Shown piece by piece: positions 11,986 through 23,475 of a stretch of DNA of 64,000 bases; within the stretch, counting starts at the first letter, position 1, and the number at the start of each line of letters is the position of its first letter. The notes below the pieces were generated by a model. The model had not been told where the DNA came from. It worked only from the letters and a program-made list of their open reading frames with translations, and ran no database searches. The translations under genes and the position numbers were made by a program. The stretch lies in the NCBI RefSeq assembly GCF_901000735.1, contig NC_081542.1, positions 32,445,871 through 32,509,870 on the forward strand. The letters run 5' to 3'. Source of the stretch: Corylus avellana. Its lineage: Eukaryota > Streptophyta > Magnoliopsida > Fagales > Betulaceae.

Positions 11986-12359
11986 GTAGAAATTTCATTT
12001 TGACCCCCTGAATTTTCACTCGATTTTACAAACTTTATAAACTTTCAAATCTCTCATTTTGGACCCCTGAACTTTCAATTACTCTCAATGTGGACTCCTC
12101 CGTCAGATTTTAAACATTACATGATGTTTATACCCCTGACTTTTGTATAAAATTTCAACTTTCAAAACGTTATTTTATTTTTATTTTTAAATGAAAATCA
12201 AGGACATTTTCGTCTTTTTTGTATTTTTAATAGCTAAAATTAACGAAAGGGTTCTAATTGAGAGTAATTGAAAGTTTAGGGGTCCAAAATGAGAGATTTG
12301 GAAGTTCAGAGATTCGTAAAATCGGGTGGAAGTTCAGGGAGCCAAAGTAAAGTTTTCCC
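11986..12359. mobile_element. Fold-back MITE, Mutator-like (9-bp TSD)
   Basis: The two ends are inverted repeats of about 110 bp. The left end reads CTCATTTTGGACCCCTGAAC and the right end reads the complement near 12280. Flanking nonamers ttaatttaa (11977-11985) and ttaattttt (12360-12368) agree at 7 of 9 positions, which fits a Mutator-like target duplication. There is no coding capacity. Confidence 0.75.
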
Positions 12360-12376
12360 TTAATTTTTAAATTATA

Positions 12377-12823
12377 GGAGAAAATACACTTTACCGCTTG
12401 AATTATCCATCTATTTATACTTTTAACCCTAATGTTTAAAAAGTGACACTTTACCTCCCCAAACTTCCAAATTGTTGCAATTCGACTATTTTTCCCAAAA
12501 TGCCCACATCCCAAGTTAAAAACAAAAAAAACAAAAAAACAAACAAATAAAAACAAAATAAAAAATTAAGGGGTGGCCGAAGCCACCCCCAGGCCCAATT
12601 GGGGTGGCCGGCCACCCCTTTATTTTTTTATTTTTTAAAAAAACTTTAATTAAAAAAAAAAATTGGGATGGGGGCATTTGGGAAAAGAAAAAAGTCATAA
12701 TGGTCGAATTGCAACAATATATTTAGAAGTTTGGGGGAGGGGGGGGTAAAGTGTCACTTTTTAAACATTGGGGTTAAAAGTGCAAATGGGTGGATAATTG
12801 GGGGGGTAAAATGTATTTTCCCC
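12377..12823. mobile_element. Fold-back MITE with GC-rich central hairpin, Mutator-like
   Basis: Terminal inverted repeats of roughly 100 bp start GGAGAAAATACACTTTACC and end GGTAAAATGTATTTTCCCC. Candidate 9-bp duplications taaattata (12368-12376) and tcaattgca (12824-12832) agree at 6 of 9. In the middle (12568-12620) a second palindrome GGGGTGGCCGGCCACCCC lies between AT-rich arms. It belongs to the same terminal family as 25116-25464. Confidence 0.8.
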
Positions 12824-12887
12824 TCAATTGCAAATATATTTTGAGCCACTTGTTACGAATAATTGTTCAGGTAACACTAGTTAATGA

Positions 12888-13076
12888 GAAATGTTAGGGT
12901 TAATAAGTTTATCATATTTAGTCTATATTCTCTTATAAATTCAATTGATCAACTCTTAGATTTGTGGGGTTCACCATTGATTTATGTGAGGTTCCCATAA
13001 GTCCATAAATCAAATGGTTGATTGTGAGAAATTATGAGCCAAATATAGAAAAAATATTGACCTCTAACTTTTTTCT
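12888..13076. mobile_element. Small inverted-repeat MITE
   Basis: The left 80 bp (GAGAAATGTTAGGGTTAATA...) is an imperfect reverse complement of the right 80 bp (...ATATTGACCTCTAACTTTTTTCT). No clear target duplication was seen, so the superfamily is not assigned. It abuts the 5'-truncated PPR pseudogene. Confidence 0.55.
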
Positions 13077-13122
13077 AAAGATTATATTAAATGGAGACCA
13101 CACTTTATAAAGCGGAGATAAA

Positions 13123-14426
13123 CCATTACTAATATTCTTGCTTCATGTGCCACTATTGAAGCTTTGGATATTGGTAGGAAGGTTCACTCATTCTTCATTA
13201 AACATGGGCTTGGTAGATGTATTCCTATGGCAAATTCCATGCTAAACATGTATGTTAAGTGTGGTGATTCAATAACAGAATTTTATTTATTATTTTTTTT
13301 TTTGATAGAATGAGGTTGAGGAACACGTCATCATGGAACATTATGATTTCATTGCATATGGAGTCTGCTTGGGTTGACCTGGCTCTTGGCCAATTCAAAC
13401 AGATGGCATAACGAGATGTAGTTTCATGGAATTCAATTGTTGCAGGTTACAACAACATGGTTTTGATGTTGAAGCGCTGGAAATCTTCTCAAACATGTTG
13501 AAGGATTCTTAACTAAAGCTTGATAAGTTCACATTGACAAGTGATTTGTCAGCCTGCACCAATCTTGAGAAGTTAAATTCTGGGAAACAAATCTATGCCT
13601 ACATCATTAGAACTGAGTTTGATACCACTAGGGCAGTTGCAAATGCTTTGGCTTCAATGTATGCTAAGTCCGGTGGGGTTGAAATTGCAAGAAAGATTGT
13701 GGAGCAAAGCCGTTCTTCAGCTTTCAATGTTATAACTTTTACAACCTTGTTGGATGGCTACATCAAGCTTGGGGATATAAACCCTGCCAGACAGATATTT
13801 GACTCATTAAGGGACCGCGATGTGGTTGCATGGACAACTATGATTGTAGGTTATGTGCAGAATGGCTTGAATAATGAAGCTTTGGAGCTTTTCAAATCAA
13901 TGATCAAACAACCACACTCAAGCAGCCATGTTAAGTGTAAGTTCAAGCTTGGTTTTTTTGTATCATGGCAAACAAATTCATTTAAGTGCCATAAGATCAT
14001 GGGAAGCATCATCTGTTTCAGTGAGTAATGCTCTAATTACCATGGATGCCAAAGCTGGAAGCCTTAACAATGCAAAGCAAGTATTAAATCTAATACCGAA
14101 TAATCGAGATACTATCTCTTGGACGTCCATGATTAGTGCTTTGGCTCAGCATGGTCATGGAGAAGAAGCCATAGAACTTTTTGAAGAGATACTGGTAGTT
14201 GGTATTAAGCCTAGCCATTTAACTTATGTTGGTGTGCTCTCTGCCTATACACATGTGGGATTGGTGGAATAGGGTCGGAGGTATTATCATTTGATGCAAG
14301 ATCTACATAAAATTGAATCCACCTTAAGCCATTATGCATGCATGATTGACCTATTTGGGTGTGCTAGATTGCTACAAGAAGCACATGATTTCATAAAAGT
14401 ATGCCTGCTGAACCAGATGTCATATC
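13123..14426 (+). pseudogene. PPR protein pseudogene, 5' part (DYW class)
   Basis: Degenerate 35-residue pentatricopeptide repeats run through this stretch: SWNIMISLHM, DVVSWNSIVAGY, NVITFTTLLDGY, DVVAWTTMIVGYVQNG, DTISWTSMISALAQHG. The architecture and wording recall the Arabidopsis At2g22070-type organellar RNA-editing PPR. The N-terminal third is missing. Stops and shifts occur (for example after DSIT near 13280, at 13408, near 13510, near 13930 and at 14270). The longest open parts are 13534-14028 and 13928-14272. At 14426 a copia element interrupts the repeat after the codons for PDVI. The rest of the gene resumes at 19860. Confidence 0.85.
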
Positions 14427-14883
14427 TAAAATAATTTAGTAAAGACTAAGAATATGGCTGAATAACTTTATGTATTCAATAATTCATACCGAATGATACA
14501 TGAGTTTATATAAGGTAATTACAATGTAAATGTAAGGAAAAAATAACTATACAAATTAAGCGTCTATTACACACAATCATCCATGATATTATATGATTGT
14601 GTGTTTACAAAACAACCTATAAGATTACATCAAATCTTTCCTTATATGTGCATATCTTCATGTCATAGCAGCAAGGAGAGATGATCTTCTTTCCTTAGCT
14701 ACATCATTGACTGATGGTAAGGCTGGATGTGATGAATCACAAGGATCCTCGACAGCCGCAAGATCCTTGTCTTTATGCGATTTTACTATGCTAACTGATG
14801 AGGATGATGTGGCTGCATAGTCAGTGAGTTTGATAGGTTGACCTGGCAACTTAGGTGGCACGAGTGTGTCATGTAGTCTAACA
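14427..14883 (-). repeat. 3' LTR of the PPR-disrupting copia element
   Basis: On the minus strand it starts TGTTAGACTACATGACAC and ends ...AATTATTTTA. It lacks the nine-base CTTAGGTGG duplication present in the other LTR. The purine tract (complement of TTCCCCCGCAAGC, 14884-14896) is adjacent. Confidence 0.93.
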
Positions 14884-17800
14884 TTCCCCCGCAAGCTAAT
14901 GGGTGGAGAGCACACTTTTAGCTTGTCTTTGAGAAGAAGAAACCGATTGGTAGTGAGGCCCTTAGTGAAGATATCTGCAATTTGATCAAGGGTGGACAGA
15001 TATTTAGTGGTGACATCCTTGTTGACCACTTTCTCACGGATGAAGTGATAGCCCGCCTCAATATGTTTGATGCGTGCATGATATACTGGATTAAAAGCCA
15101 GGGTTAATGCACCAAGATTGTCACACCATAGAGTAGGAGAGCAATGGAGATAAATCTGCAGTTCTTGAAGAAGCATTCTCAACTAGAAGAGCTTAGCCGT
15201 AGCAAAGGCTAAGGATCGGTATTTAGCCTCAGTACTAGATTTAGACACAATTGGCTGCTTCTTAGCACACTAGCTAATGAGACAAGGTCCCAAGAAGAGA
15301 GCATAGCCAGTAGTGGACCTCCTGTCATCAGGGTTGCCTGCCCAATCCGAGTCACTATAGGCATTGAGGTCAAGGGAACCTCTAGCAAAGTGTAAACCAT
15401 GATTGATGGAGCCTTTGAGATATCTAAAAACCCTCTTGGCTGCAGTCCAATGTGTAAAAGTAAGAGAGTGCATGAATTGGCAGAGTTGGTTAACAGCAAA
15501 GGAAATGCCAGGCCTAGTTAAAGTCTAGTATTCAAGTGCTCCTACTAAATTATGTATTCAGAGGCATTTGGGAGAGGATCACCATCAAGCTAAGAGAGCT
15601 GAGAACCAGTTGGAAGAAGTGTCTTGGCAGGCTTAGCTCCTGTCATATTGACACGGCCTAGGCGATCAGACACATACTTGGTTTGAGAGAGGTGAAGTCC
15701 TCCTGACAGGGGCTGTACATCCAAGAAGTAATGCAAAAAGCCTAGATCCTTCATGGCAAAGGATTGCTGCTAGCAAGAAACAAGATGTTGAATTGCAGGA
15801 ATGGAGTTTCCAGTGACAATGATGTCATCTACATAAATGAGGAGAAAGAGATGCACATTGTTGTGATGGAGAATGAAAAGAGAGTAATCCATTTTGGATT
15901 CAATAAATCCAAGAGCAAGCAAGGTAGCAACAAGCTTGGTAAACCAAGCCCTAGGTGCTTGCTTGAGTCCATAGATAGCCTTTTGAAGTTTGCAAACATG
16001 GTTAGGGAATCGGTTGTCAATAAAACCTGGTGGCAATTCCATAAAGATCTCCTCTTGTAAATTACCATGGAGGAAGGCATTGGAGACGTCCAATTGTCTA
16101 GTAGGCCATTGAAAGTGAACTGCCAAGGCAAGGATAGCTCGTATGGTTGCAGATTTGACCACATGACTGAAGGTTTCAGTGTAATCCAGACCATCTCGTT
16201 GTTGAAACCCCTTAGCTACAAGTCGAGCCTTAAATCTGTCAAGAGTGTCGTCAGCTTTCTGTTTCACCTTAAAAACCCATTTATTAGTGATAACATTGTG
16301 ATGAGGTGGCCTAGGGCAAAGGGTCCAAGTTTGATTGGCTTGGAGAGCTTGGAATTCTTCCTGCGTGGCTTGTTGCCAGTGAGGAGATTTGACTGCTTGG
16401 GAAAAACTAGTGGGAGCAGAAGGGAGGTGTGACAAAGGAGCATTAGAATGAAGGGCCATTAGAGGATGTCTAGTGGATAGGAAGAGCTTGTAGTTGGGGA
16501 ATGTTTTGGATTTGCGAGTGCTATCCTGAAGTCTGGTGGTCATGGGATGATAGGGTATAGGAACAGGTGCTTCGATTGAAGGAGAAAGAGATGTTTCTGT
16601 TGCAGTGGCTGGAGTTGCTATAGCTGGTGATACAATGGAAAGGGAAGATGGTTCCGTATGAGAGGTTGTGGGGGAGGTTGAGGGTGAGCTAGGGGCAGCT
16701 GTATGGATGAATTCAGTGGACACAGCTTTAGTGACTAAATCAGGACATGCAGAGTGAACAGGCTATACTAGAGGTTCAACAGCAATAGATTGAGGAGCAT
16801 GTGTGGCAGAGATAGAATGTACTAAAACAGGAGTAGAAGGATTTACCTTGGTTGGAGCAGATTCATTTGCAGAGGGCTGCAGTGGAGTGGACAACCAATC
16901 TTTTGCTGGATAGGTAGTCTCATCAAAAACAGCATGTCTAGTGATGATGGTCTTTTTGGATAGGGGTTCATAACATCTGTAGCCTCTGTAATTAGAGTAG
17001 TAGCCAAGAAAGATGCATTTCTTTGATCTATACATCAACTTGTGAGCATTGTAAGGTCTGAGAAGATAACAAGCACAACCAAAGACTTTGAGGAGAGAAT
17101 AATCAGGCTGTTTGTGAAGCAATTTGAAGTAAGGAAAGTGATTTTTCAGCACGGTTGTGGGAAGTCTATTGATTAGGTAGATTGCAGTATTGAATGCATC
17201 AACCCAATAAGAAAAGGGAAGGTGGGATTGAGCTAGTAGGGCTAAACCAGTATCCACTATATGCCTATGTTTCCTTTCAGCAAGACCATTTTGTTGAGGG
17301 GTATGAGGACACGAAATTCTGTGGAAGATACCATTTGAACTTAGGAGGTGTTTGAATTGATTGGAGGTGAATTCCCCTCCTCCATCAGATTGAAAGGCCT
17401 TGATTTTCTTAGACAATAAGTTCTCTACTAGGCTTTTGAATTGTACAAAACATGCAAAGGTATCTGATTTGTTATGCATTGGATAAATCTAGGAAAACCT
17501 TGAGTAGCTGTGAATGAAAATCACATAGTAACGACATCCATTAAGAGAAGGAATTGGAGAACACCATAAATTAGAATGTATTATTTCTAATGGTTGGGCA
17601 GTTACATTATTAGAATCAGAAAAAGGAAGACACTTAGACTTTGCTACTTGACAAGGTTCACACAAATTTTCATTTGAGATAGGACCAAGTACAGGTAGGT
17701 TTACAAGTTGTCTGATTTTATTCAAAATAGGAGGTCCAGGGTGCCCTAATCGACTATGCCATATCTTGGAGGAGGCTATGACTCCAAGGAATGCTGAAAC

Positions 17801-19344
17801 CTTATTGACTTTATTGGCTGATTTGGGCAGAAAGATTGGATAGAGTCCATCCCTACTTGGCCCTTGCAAAAGAGTCTGCCCTGTGAGGTTGTCCTTCACG
17901 AAGAAATGAGAGTCATTTAGTATAACCAGCACTTGTTGTCTACACAAAATTTATGTATAGATAACAAGTTAGCTGCTGCAGAAGGATAGTGCAAAATATG
18001 TTTCAATTTGAAGGGGTATTTGAAAGGGTGTTTAGAATTGTACAAAATAGATGAACCTATGTTGGATATGGGCAAACCTGTGCCATTACCTACAGCAACC
18101 TCATCGTCACCTTTAAAGGGTTCTTGAAGCATCAGATTGCCTAAGGCAGCCGTGACATGGTTGTTAGCTCCACTGTCAGCAAACCAAGGGTCTTCATCAT
18201 TGTGTTCTGCAGCAAAGGAATGAGTTCGAGCCATCATAGTAGACAACTGTGGAGGTGGATTCTTCCCTTGGTAAAAGTAATCCATTTGGTGATAGCAGTC
18301 CAGTGCTAAGTGTCCAGGCTTCCCATAAATTTTATAGGATGCTCTAGGAGAAAATGAAGTAGGAGAAGGGCCAGTGGGAGGTGTACAAAGAATGGATTTC
18401 TGTGAGAAGTGATTGCCTCCTGGTCGCCTGAGATTGTTTTGGTAGTTGTTTCTTTGGTAGCCTTTTGGCTGATTGGACTGATATGAATTCCTTGAGTAGC
18501 CTCCTGCAGGCTGGTATGAATTCTTGGAGTAGCCCCCTGACTTCCCTTTGTTGTAGTTGTCACTTGGATGTCTTGGTTTTTGAGAGTAAAGGGCAAAATT
18601 GCCTAATTCAGTGAGTGGATGTGGCAATGATTGATGGCTATTGAGCAGGATCTCATGGTTGAGTAGTTCACATTGAAATTCTTCAAATGTCATGGATGTT
18701 GTTCGAGTGGTGAAGTTGAACAAGGTAATGAAGGTGGTATAGGCAGGATTCAGGCCTCCAAGGATGTAGGAGATGAGATCATCATCTCCTGCAGGCTGTC
18801 CTGCAGTAGCAAGCATGTCTAAACAGGATTTGATTTTATTGAGGAATTCTAAGCAAGACTTAGAACCCTGATTGAGAGTTTGCAACTGTCTCTTTAAGTA
18901 TGAAACTCTGGCCTTGGACTAGGATGCATACCTAGTGGACAGTGTGGTCCAAACTAGCCTAGCTATCTTTAATCCATAGTGGGAGGATAGCATATAGTCT
19001 GACATTGTTGTGTTGAACCAACTAAGAAGGCTTTGATCCTTCTTCTGCCAAAGTGAGTAATCTGGATTCACTGTTGTGGTGACTTGTCCAGTTTCATCAA
19101 TGACATATTTGAGACGACATGTCTCACTCCCATCAACAAGACCCATCAGATCGTGGGTATTTAGAATTGGGTTGAAATGACTTACCCAATTCAGGTAATC
19201 TGTAGGGCCATCAAGTTTGGTGGAGATTTGTTGAGTGATACTAGGTAAGGTGAAGGTAGTGGTGACTGGTGCAGGCGATGAGGAGCTGAGGGAGTTGGTT
19301 AGAGGTGCAGCAGAAGATGAGGAAGAAGCAGAGGAATTGGCCAT
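14658..19344 (-). pseudogene. gag-pol of the PPR-disrupting copia element
   Basis: It starts at ATG 19344 (Ser-rich MANSSASSSSS leader). Domains in order: copia-type gag to about 18600; a zinc knuckle near 18310 whose first two Cys are both Tyr (YKIYGKPGHLALDC); protease WFADSGANNH near 18190; GAG-pre-integrase WHSRLGHPG near 17770; integrase core with DGGGEFTSNQF near 17390; RT with [11 protein letters not shown] near 15940 and YVDDIIVTGN near 15830; RNase H to 14658. Stops lie at about 18919, 17489, 16763 and 15770, and in the RT-RNase H link. Frameshifts lie near 17930 and 15480. It is not functional. Confidence 0.9.
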
Positions 19345-19376
19345 TGTTGCAGGATCGAAGAAGTTTTCCTTTCACT

Positions 19377-19388
19377 GCTTTGATACCA
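19377..19388 (-). other. Primer-binding site, initiator-Met tRNA type
   Basis: The minus strand reads TGGTATCAAAGC directly after the 5' LTR. It matches the plant initiator tRNA-Met site TGGTATCAGAGC at 11 of 12 bases, with one G-to-A change. Confidence 0.9.
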
Positions 19389-19854
19389 TAAAATAATTCA
19401 GTGAGGACTAAGAATATGGCTGAATAACTTTCTGTATTCAATAATTCATACCGAATGATACATGAGTTTATATAAGCTAATTACAATGTAAATGTAAGGA
19501 AAGAATAACTATACAAATCAAGCATCTATTACACACAATCATCCATGATATTATATGATTGTGTGTTTACAAAACAACCTATAAGATTACATCAAATCTT
19601 TCCTTATGTGTGCATATCTTCGTGTCATAGCAGCAAGGAGAGATGATCTTCTTTTCTTAGCTGCATCATTGACTGATGGTAAGGCTAGATGTGATGAATC
19701 ACAAGGATCCTCGACAGCTGCAAGATCTTTGTCTTTATGAGATTTTGCTATGCTAATTGATGAAGATGATGTGGCTGCATAGTCAGTGAGTTTGATAGGT
19801 TGACCTGGCAGCTTAGGTGGCTTAGGTGGCTTAAGTGTGTCATGTAGTCTAACA
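19389..19854 (-). repeat. 5' LTR of the PPR-disrupting copia element
   Basis: This 466-bp LTR is bordered on its internal side by the primer site at 19377-19388. A TTATATAAA box (complement of 19467-19475) is a plausible U3 promoter element. Confidence 0.93.
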
Positions 19855-19859
19855 ATATC

Positions 19860-20469
19860 TTGGGGTTCACTTTTACCTTCTTGTAAGGTTCATAAAAATG
19901 TGGACCTAGCAAAAGTTGCGGCAAAAAGATTGCTTCTTCTTGAGACTTGCAATAGTGGGGCCTACTCATACCTAACTAACTTATATTTAGCTTGTGGGAG
20001 ATCAAAGGATGCTGCTGCTGAAATTAGAAAATCAAGGAAAGATAGAGGAGTAAAGAAAGATCAAGGATTTAGTTGGCTTCAGGTACAGAACAAAGTCCAT
20101 GTCTTTGGGGTCGAAGATGGGTTTCACCCACAGAAAGATGCCATATACAATATGATGGAAAGGATCTGGAAGTAGATAAAAAAGATGGGTTTCATTCCTG
20201 ATACTAAATCAGTACTACGCGACCTTGAGCAAGAGGTAAAGGAACATATGCTTAGACATCACAGTGAAAAACTTGCGATTGCATTTGGGCTATTAAGTAC
20301 TCCAGAGAACATTACCTTGAGAATTATGAAGAACCTTAGAGTATGTAATGATTGTCATTCCACCATAAAATTTATCTCCAAGCTTGTGGTCAGAGAAATT
20401 ATTGTGAAAGACTCTACTCGTTTTCACCATTTCAAGGATGGTTCCTGCTCTTGTCAAGATTATTGGTAG
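19860..20469 (+). pseudogene. PPR protein pseudogene, 3' part with E/E+ and DYW domain
   Basis: This continues the PPR gene after the copia insertion. A WGSLLPSCKVH repeat end is followed by the E-region (SWLQVQNKVHVFGVEDG). The DYW deaminase-like domain follows, with the [12 protein letters not shown] motif (zinc-ligand His and catalytic Glu), [10 protein letters not shown] and the terminal CSCQDYW. One in-frame TAG at 20173-20175 separates the E region from the DYW domain. Otherwise the 3' part is open to its natural TAG at 20467-20469. Decay is therefore mild here compared with the 5' part. Confidence 0.9.
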
Positions 20470-21772
20470 CCCAAAAAAGATGGGATTTAAAAAGAAAAAG
20501 AATCTGATGGTGAAGTGAGCAAAAATTTCATGTATGTAGCATCCAAAATGTTGATGATCGATGTAGAAAACAGGTGTAGCTTTCCTTATATGTTATTCTG
20601 TAAAGCTTTTCGCCCCCTACTAATATTACTTTCCATTTTAGTTCTGCATCATGAGCATCGGAGGATGCTTTTGGAATGAACATGTTGCTGTTCTCGTGGC
20701 CATGAGAACGTTATGTAATTGCTTGTGCTAGGTTGCTGTATCTTGAAGATGCAATGCAACTGTTTTGACACAATGGATATTTCCAACCACTGTATGGCAT
20801 TTATTGGGACATCTTTATGCTCGAGCCAACCTGTGAAGTATATGAAATCTGGTATATACTTACATTTATCTTTTAGTATTTCTACTATTGACACCAGCGT
20901 TCTTGTTGTTATATTACTCTTGTATGAATTAAAATGAAACGCCAATAAACTAAAAATAGGTTTTGCATGTTGATTATTAAGAAGAAGAAGAAGAAAAAAA
21001 AAAGAAAAAAAAAAAGGAATTGAAGAAAATTGATGGTAATCATGCATGCATTTGATTTTAGGCCTTTCATTGTCATGATGTAAAGAGTCCATAAATTATA
21101 TATATGTTTGTATTGATTCTTATAAAGGCTACTCATGATTACCAAAGTGTCTTGGCCTTGTTGTAAGACAAAATCACTATGAAGCAAACCCCACCAAGGA
21201 TTCATCCCTTGAGAATAGTAATAGAAACCTGTTTTGTTAAACTCGTTGCGTTCTAATGGAAAGAAATTGTTAGCCTCATTGCACCTTGCTTTATCTTATG
21301 ATGCGAAAGGCTTCTTGACTATACAATACCTTTCTTGACTATTCAATACCTTTACTTTAGCACCGATGTCCAGTTCAACTACCATAGATTGTTAAACAAT
21401 GTGATCTTTTTTATAGATTGGTAGAGACTGTATTATACAACTTACTGGCGTGCATGCAAAGTACTCCTAATGGAGCAAGAATCATTCCGAGACATTGCTT
21501 TGCTTTGTATCCAATAACTTGAGTGATGAGCCAGAGAAATTACATTTATGAAATCTATATACCAGTTGATAAATGCCAAATGTTACACATTCAAGCCCCT
21601 TAACTCACATATGTTAATTCTTTAGCATTGTTATTTGTTTGATTTTGTTTCGTTTTTGTGTTTTTGGCCTTTAAATGAAAGATGCAACAGCCATATTCAT
21701 TGGGATGGTAACTGCACTGGTAACATCAATTATAGTATAAAATTATGAAATTTTCCTTTTGGTTTCATTAAC
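20470..21772. other. Intergenic stretch after the PPR pseudogene
   Basis: AT-rich sequence, presumably the old 3' UTR and beyond. It has an AAG/A-rich run near 20980-21015 and a small direct repeat CTTGACTAT(A/T)CAATACCTTT at about 21313-21355. I see no gene, RNA or inverted repeat. Confidence 0.6.
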
Positions 21773-23419
21773 TTAAGTAAAATGTATTTGTAAAGGAAGC
21801 TCAATTTCTCTTTCCACCTTCATATGAAAGACTTTGAACACACCTAATACCTGATCTTTGGTTTTCAAAGCAAACACCCATACCTTTCTAGAGTGGTCAT
21901 CAATAAAAGTCACATAATAAAGAGCACCACCTAGAGTTTTAGTGTTCATAGTGCAGACATCAGTGTGAACTAAATCAAGAATATTAGACTTTCTTGATGA
22001 AGAGGATTTTTGAAATGAAACTCTTCTTTGTTTTCCAACAAGACAATGAGTATAGGGCATTAGTGACGAACCTTTATTATTAGGTAGGAGCTGTTCCTTG
22101 GCGAGAATCTGAAGTCCCTTCTCACTCATGTGACCAAGCCTCTTGTGCCATTGCTTAGTGGAGTTTTCATTCTCAACAACAATCGCATCTCCCTTGACTA
22201 GTCTTCCAGCTGTCTTGTAGAGAGTGTTGGTCTTCTTTCCCCTAGCTAAGATAAGAGAACCTTTGCTCAGTTTCCACTGTCCACCTCCAAGGTAATTGCG
22301 GTAGCCTTCATCATCAAGTTTCCCAATAGAAATCAAGTTGAAGCGCATTTCAAGAACATGTCTGACATCCTTAAGAATCAATTTGCACCCAATGCTGGTT
22401 TCTAGCTGTATATCTCTCATGCCCACAACTTTACACTTTGCTTCATTTCCCATCCTAACCCAACCAAAATCACCATTGGTGTAGAAAGAGAAGAAATCTC
22501 TATGTGGAGTAATATGAAAAGATGTTGTTGTATCAACTACCCACGTAGATTCATCACATGCGAGATTAGCATAAGCTTCATCAAAAGCTAATACCACATC
22601 ACCATCAGATGCAACTGCTGCAGTGTCTTTTTCTTCTTGACGTTCTTCGTCTTTTCCCAACTGTTCCCTCTTAAACTTTCTGCAATCTCTTCTTATATGC
22701 CCAGGCTTGCCACAGTGAAAACATTTTATGTCTATTTTTGAATAGGACTTTCCTCTTGACTTGTCACGACTGTCACACCTGCGAGGTTTTCTGCTTTTAC
22801 TTCACCCCCGCCTTTCTATAACAAGTGCCTTTGAATGAGAAAAAATACCTTGCTCTTTTCTTCTTGCCTCTTCATTGAACATACTGTCTTTTACCATACC
22901 CATAGTTATCACATCATTGGGAGCCGAATTACTGAGTGACACCACCAAGGTTTCCTAACTGTCTAGCAAAGAACTCACCACAAGTAATGCTTGCACCTCA
23001 TCATCTAGTGCAAGTTTCATGGTAGACAACTCATTCAACATTCCCTAAAAATTACTCAAATGCTCCGTAACACTATGCCCATCTTTGTACTTCAAATTCA
23101 CAAGCCTTCTTATCACAAAAGCTTTGTTTTGAGCAGTCTTTTGTTCATAAAGACACTCTAACTTCTTCCAAAGACCATAAGCATCAACTTCTTTAGCTAC
23201 ATGATGAAAGACACTTTGATCAACCCACTGCCTAATATATCCAACGGCTTTCCTATTCAATTTCTTTCACTCATTGTTGGTTACAGCAACTGGTTTGACA
23301 CCTTTCAACTCAATGGGGTCAAACAATTCCTTGCAATACAAAATATCTTTCATCCTAGTCTTCCAAATTGAATAATTGGAAGCTGTGAGTTTAACCATGC
23401 TAGTAGATGACTCTTCCAT
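21773..23419 (-). pseudogene. gag-protease-integrase fragment of the Tork-like element
   Basis: ATG at 23419. Gag runs to about 22850. The CCHC knuckle CFHCGKPGHIRRDC lies near 22690-22735. The protease-like WVVDTTTSFH near 22550 has the catalytic Asp-Ser/Thr-Gly site altered to DTT. GAG-pre-integrase WHKRLGHMSEKG lies near 22140, and the start of the integrase core is at FIDDHSRKVWVF. All pieces are in one frame, interrupted by nonsense codons only (near 23270, 23045, 22955 and 22803). The last open piece is 21773-22660. Truncation occurs within integrase. Confidence 0.85.
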
Positions 23420-23460
23420 TTAATTCACACAAGAACTCCACACGAACAATGAACCAAAAG

Positions 23461-23472
23461 GCTCTGATACCA
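23461..23472 (-). other. Primer-binding site of the Tork-like element
   Basis: The minus strand reads TGGTATCAGAGC, a perfect match to the initiator tRNA-Met type site, three bases beyond the LTR end. Confidence 0.92.
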
Positions 23473-23475
23473 CTT

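Larger units (their letters stand above)
14427..19854 (-). mobile_element. Complete, decayed Ty1/copia retrotransposon inside the PPR pseudogene
   Basis: The element is 5.4 kb with LTRs at 14427-14883 and 19389-19854 and a 5-bp duplication atatc at 14422-14426 and 19855-19859. Removing it and one duplication restores the PPR frame across PDVI/SWGS. Reading on the minus strand: LTR, TGGTATCAAAGC primer site, gag, protease, integrase, RT, RNase H, purine tract, LTR. Integrase before RT makes it copia. Lineage is probably Ale-like, by the overall feel of the gag start and RT only. By eye the LTRs differ by about 20 substitutions in 457 bp (around 5%). Confidence 0.95.
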
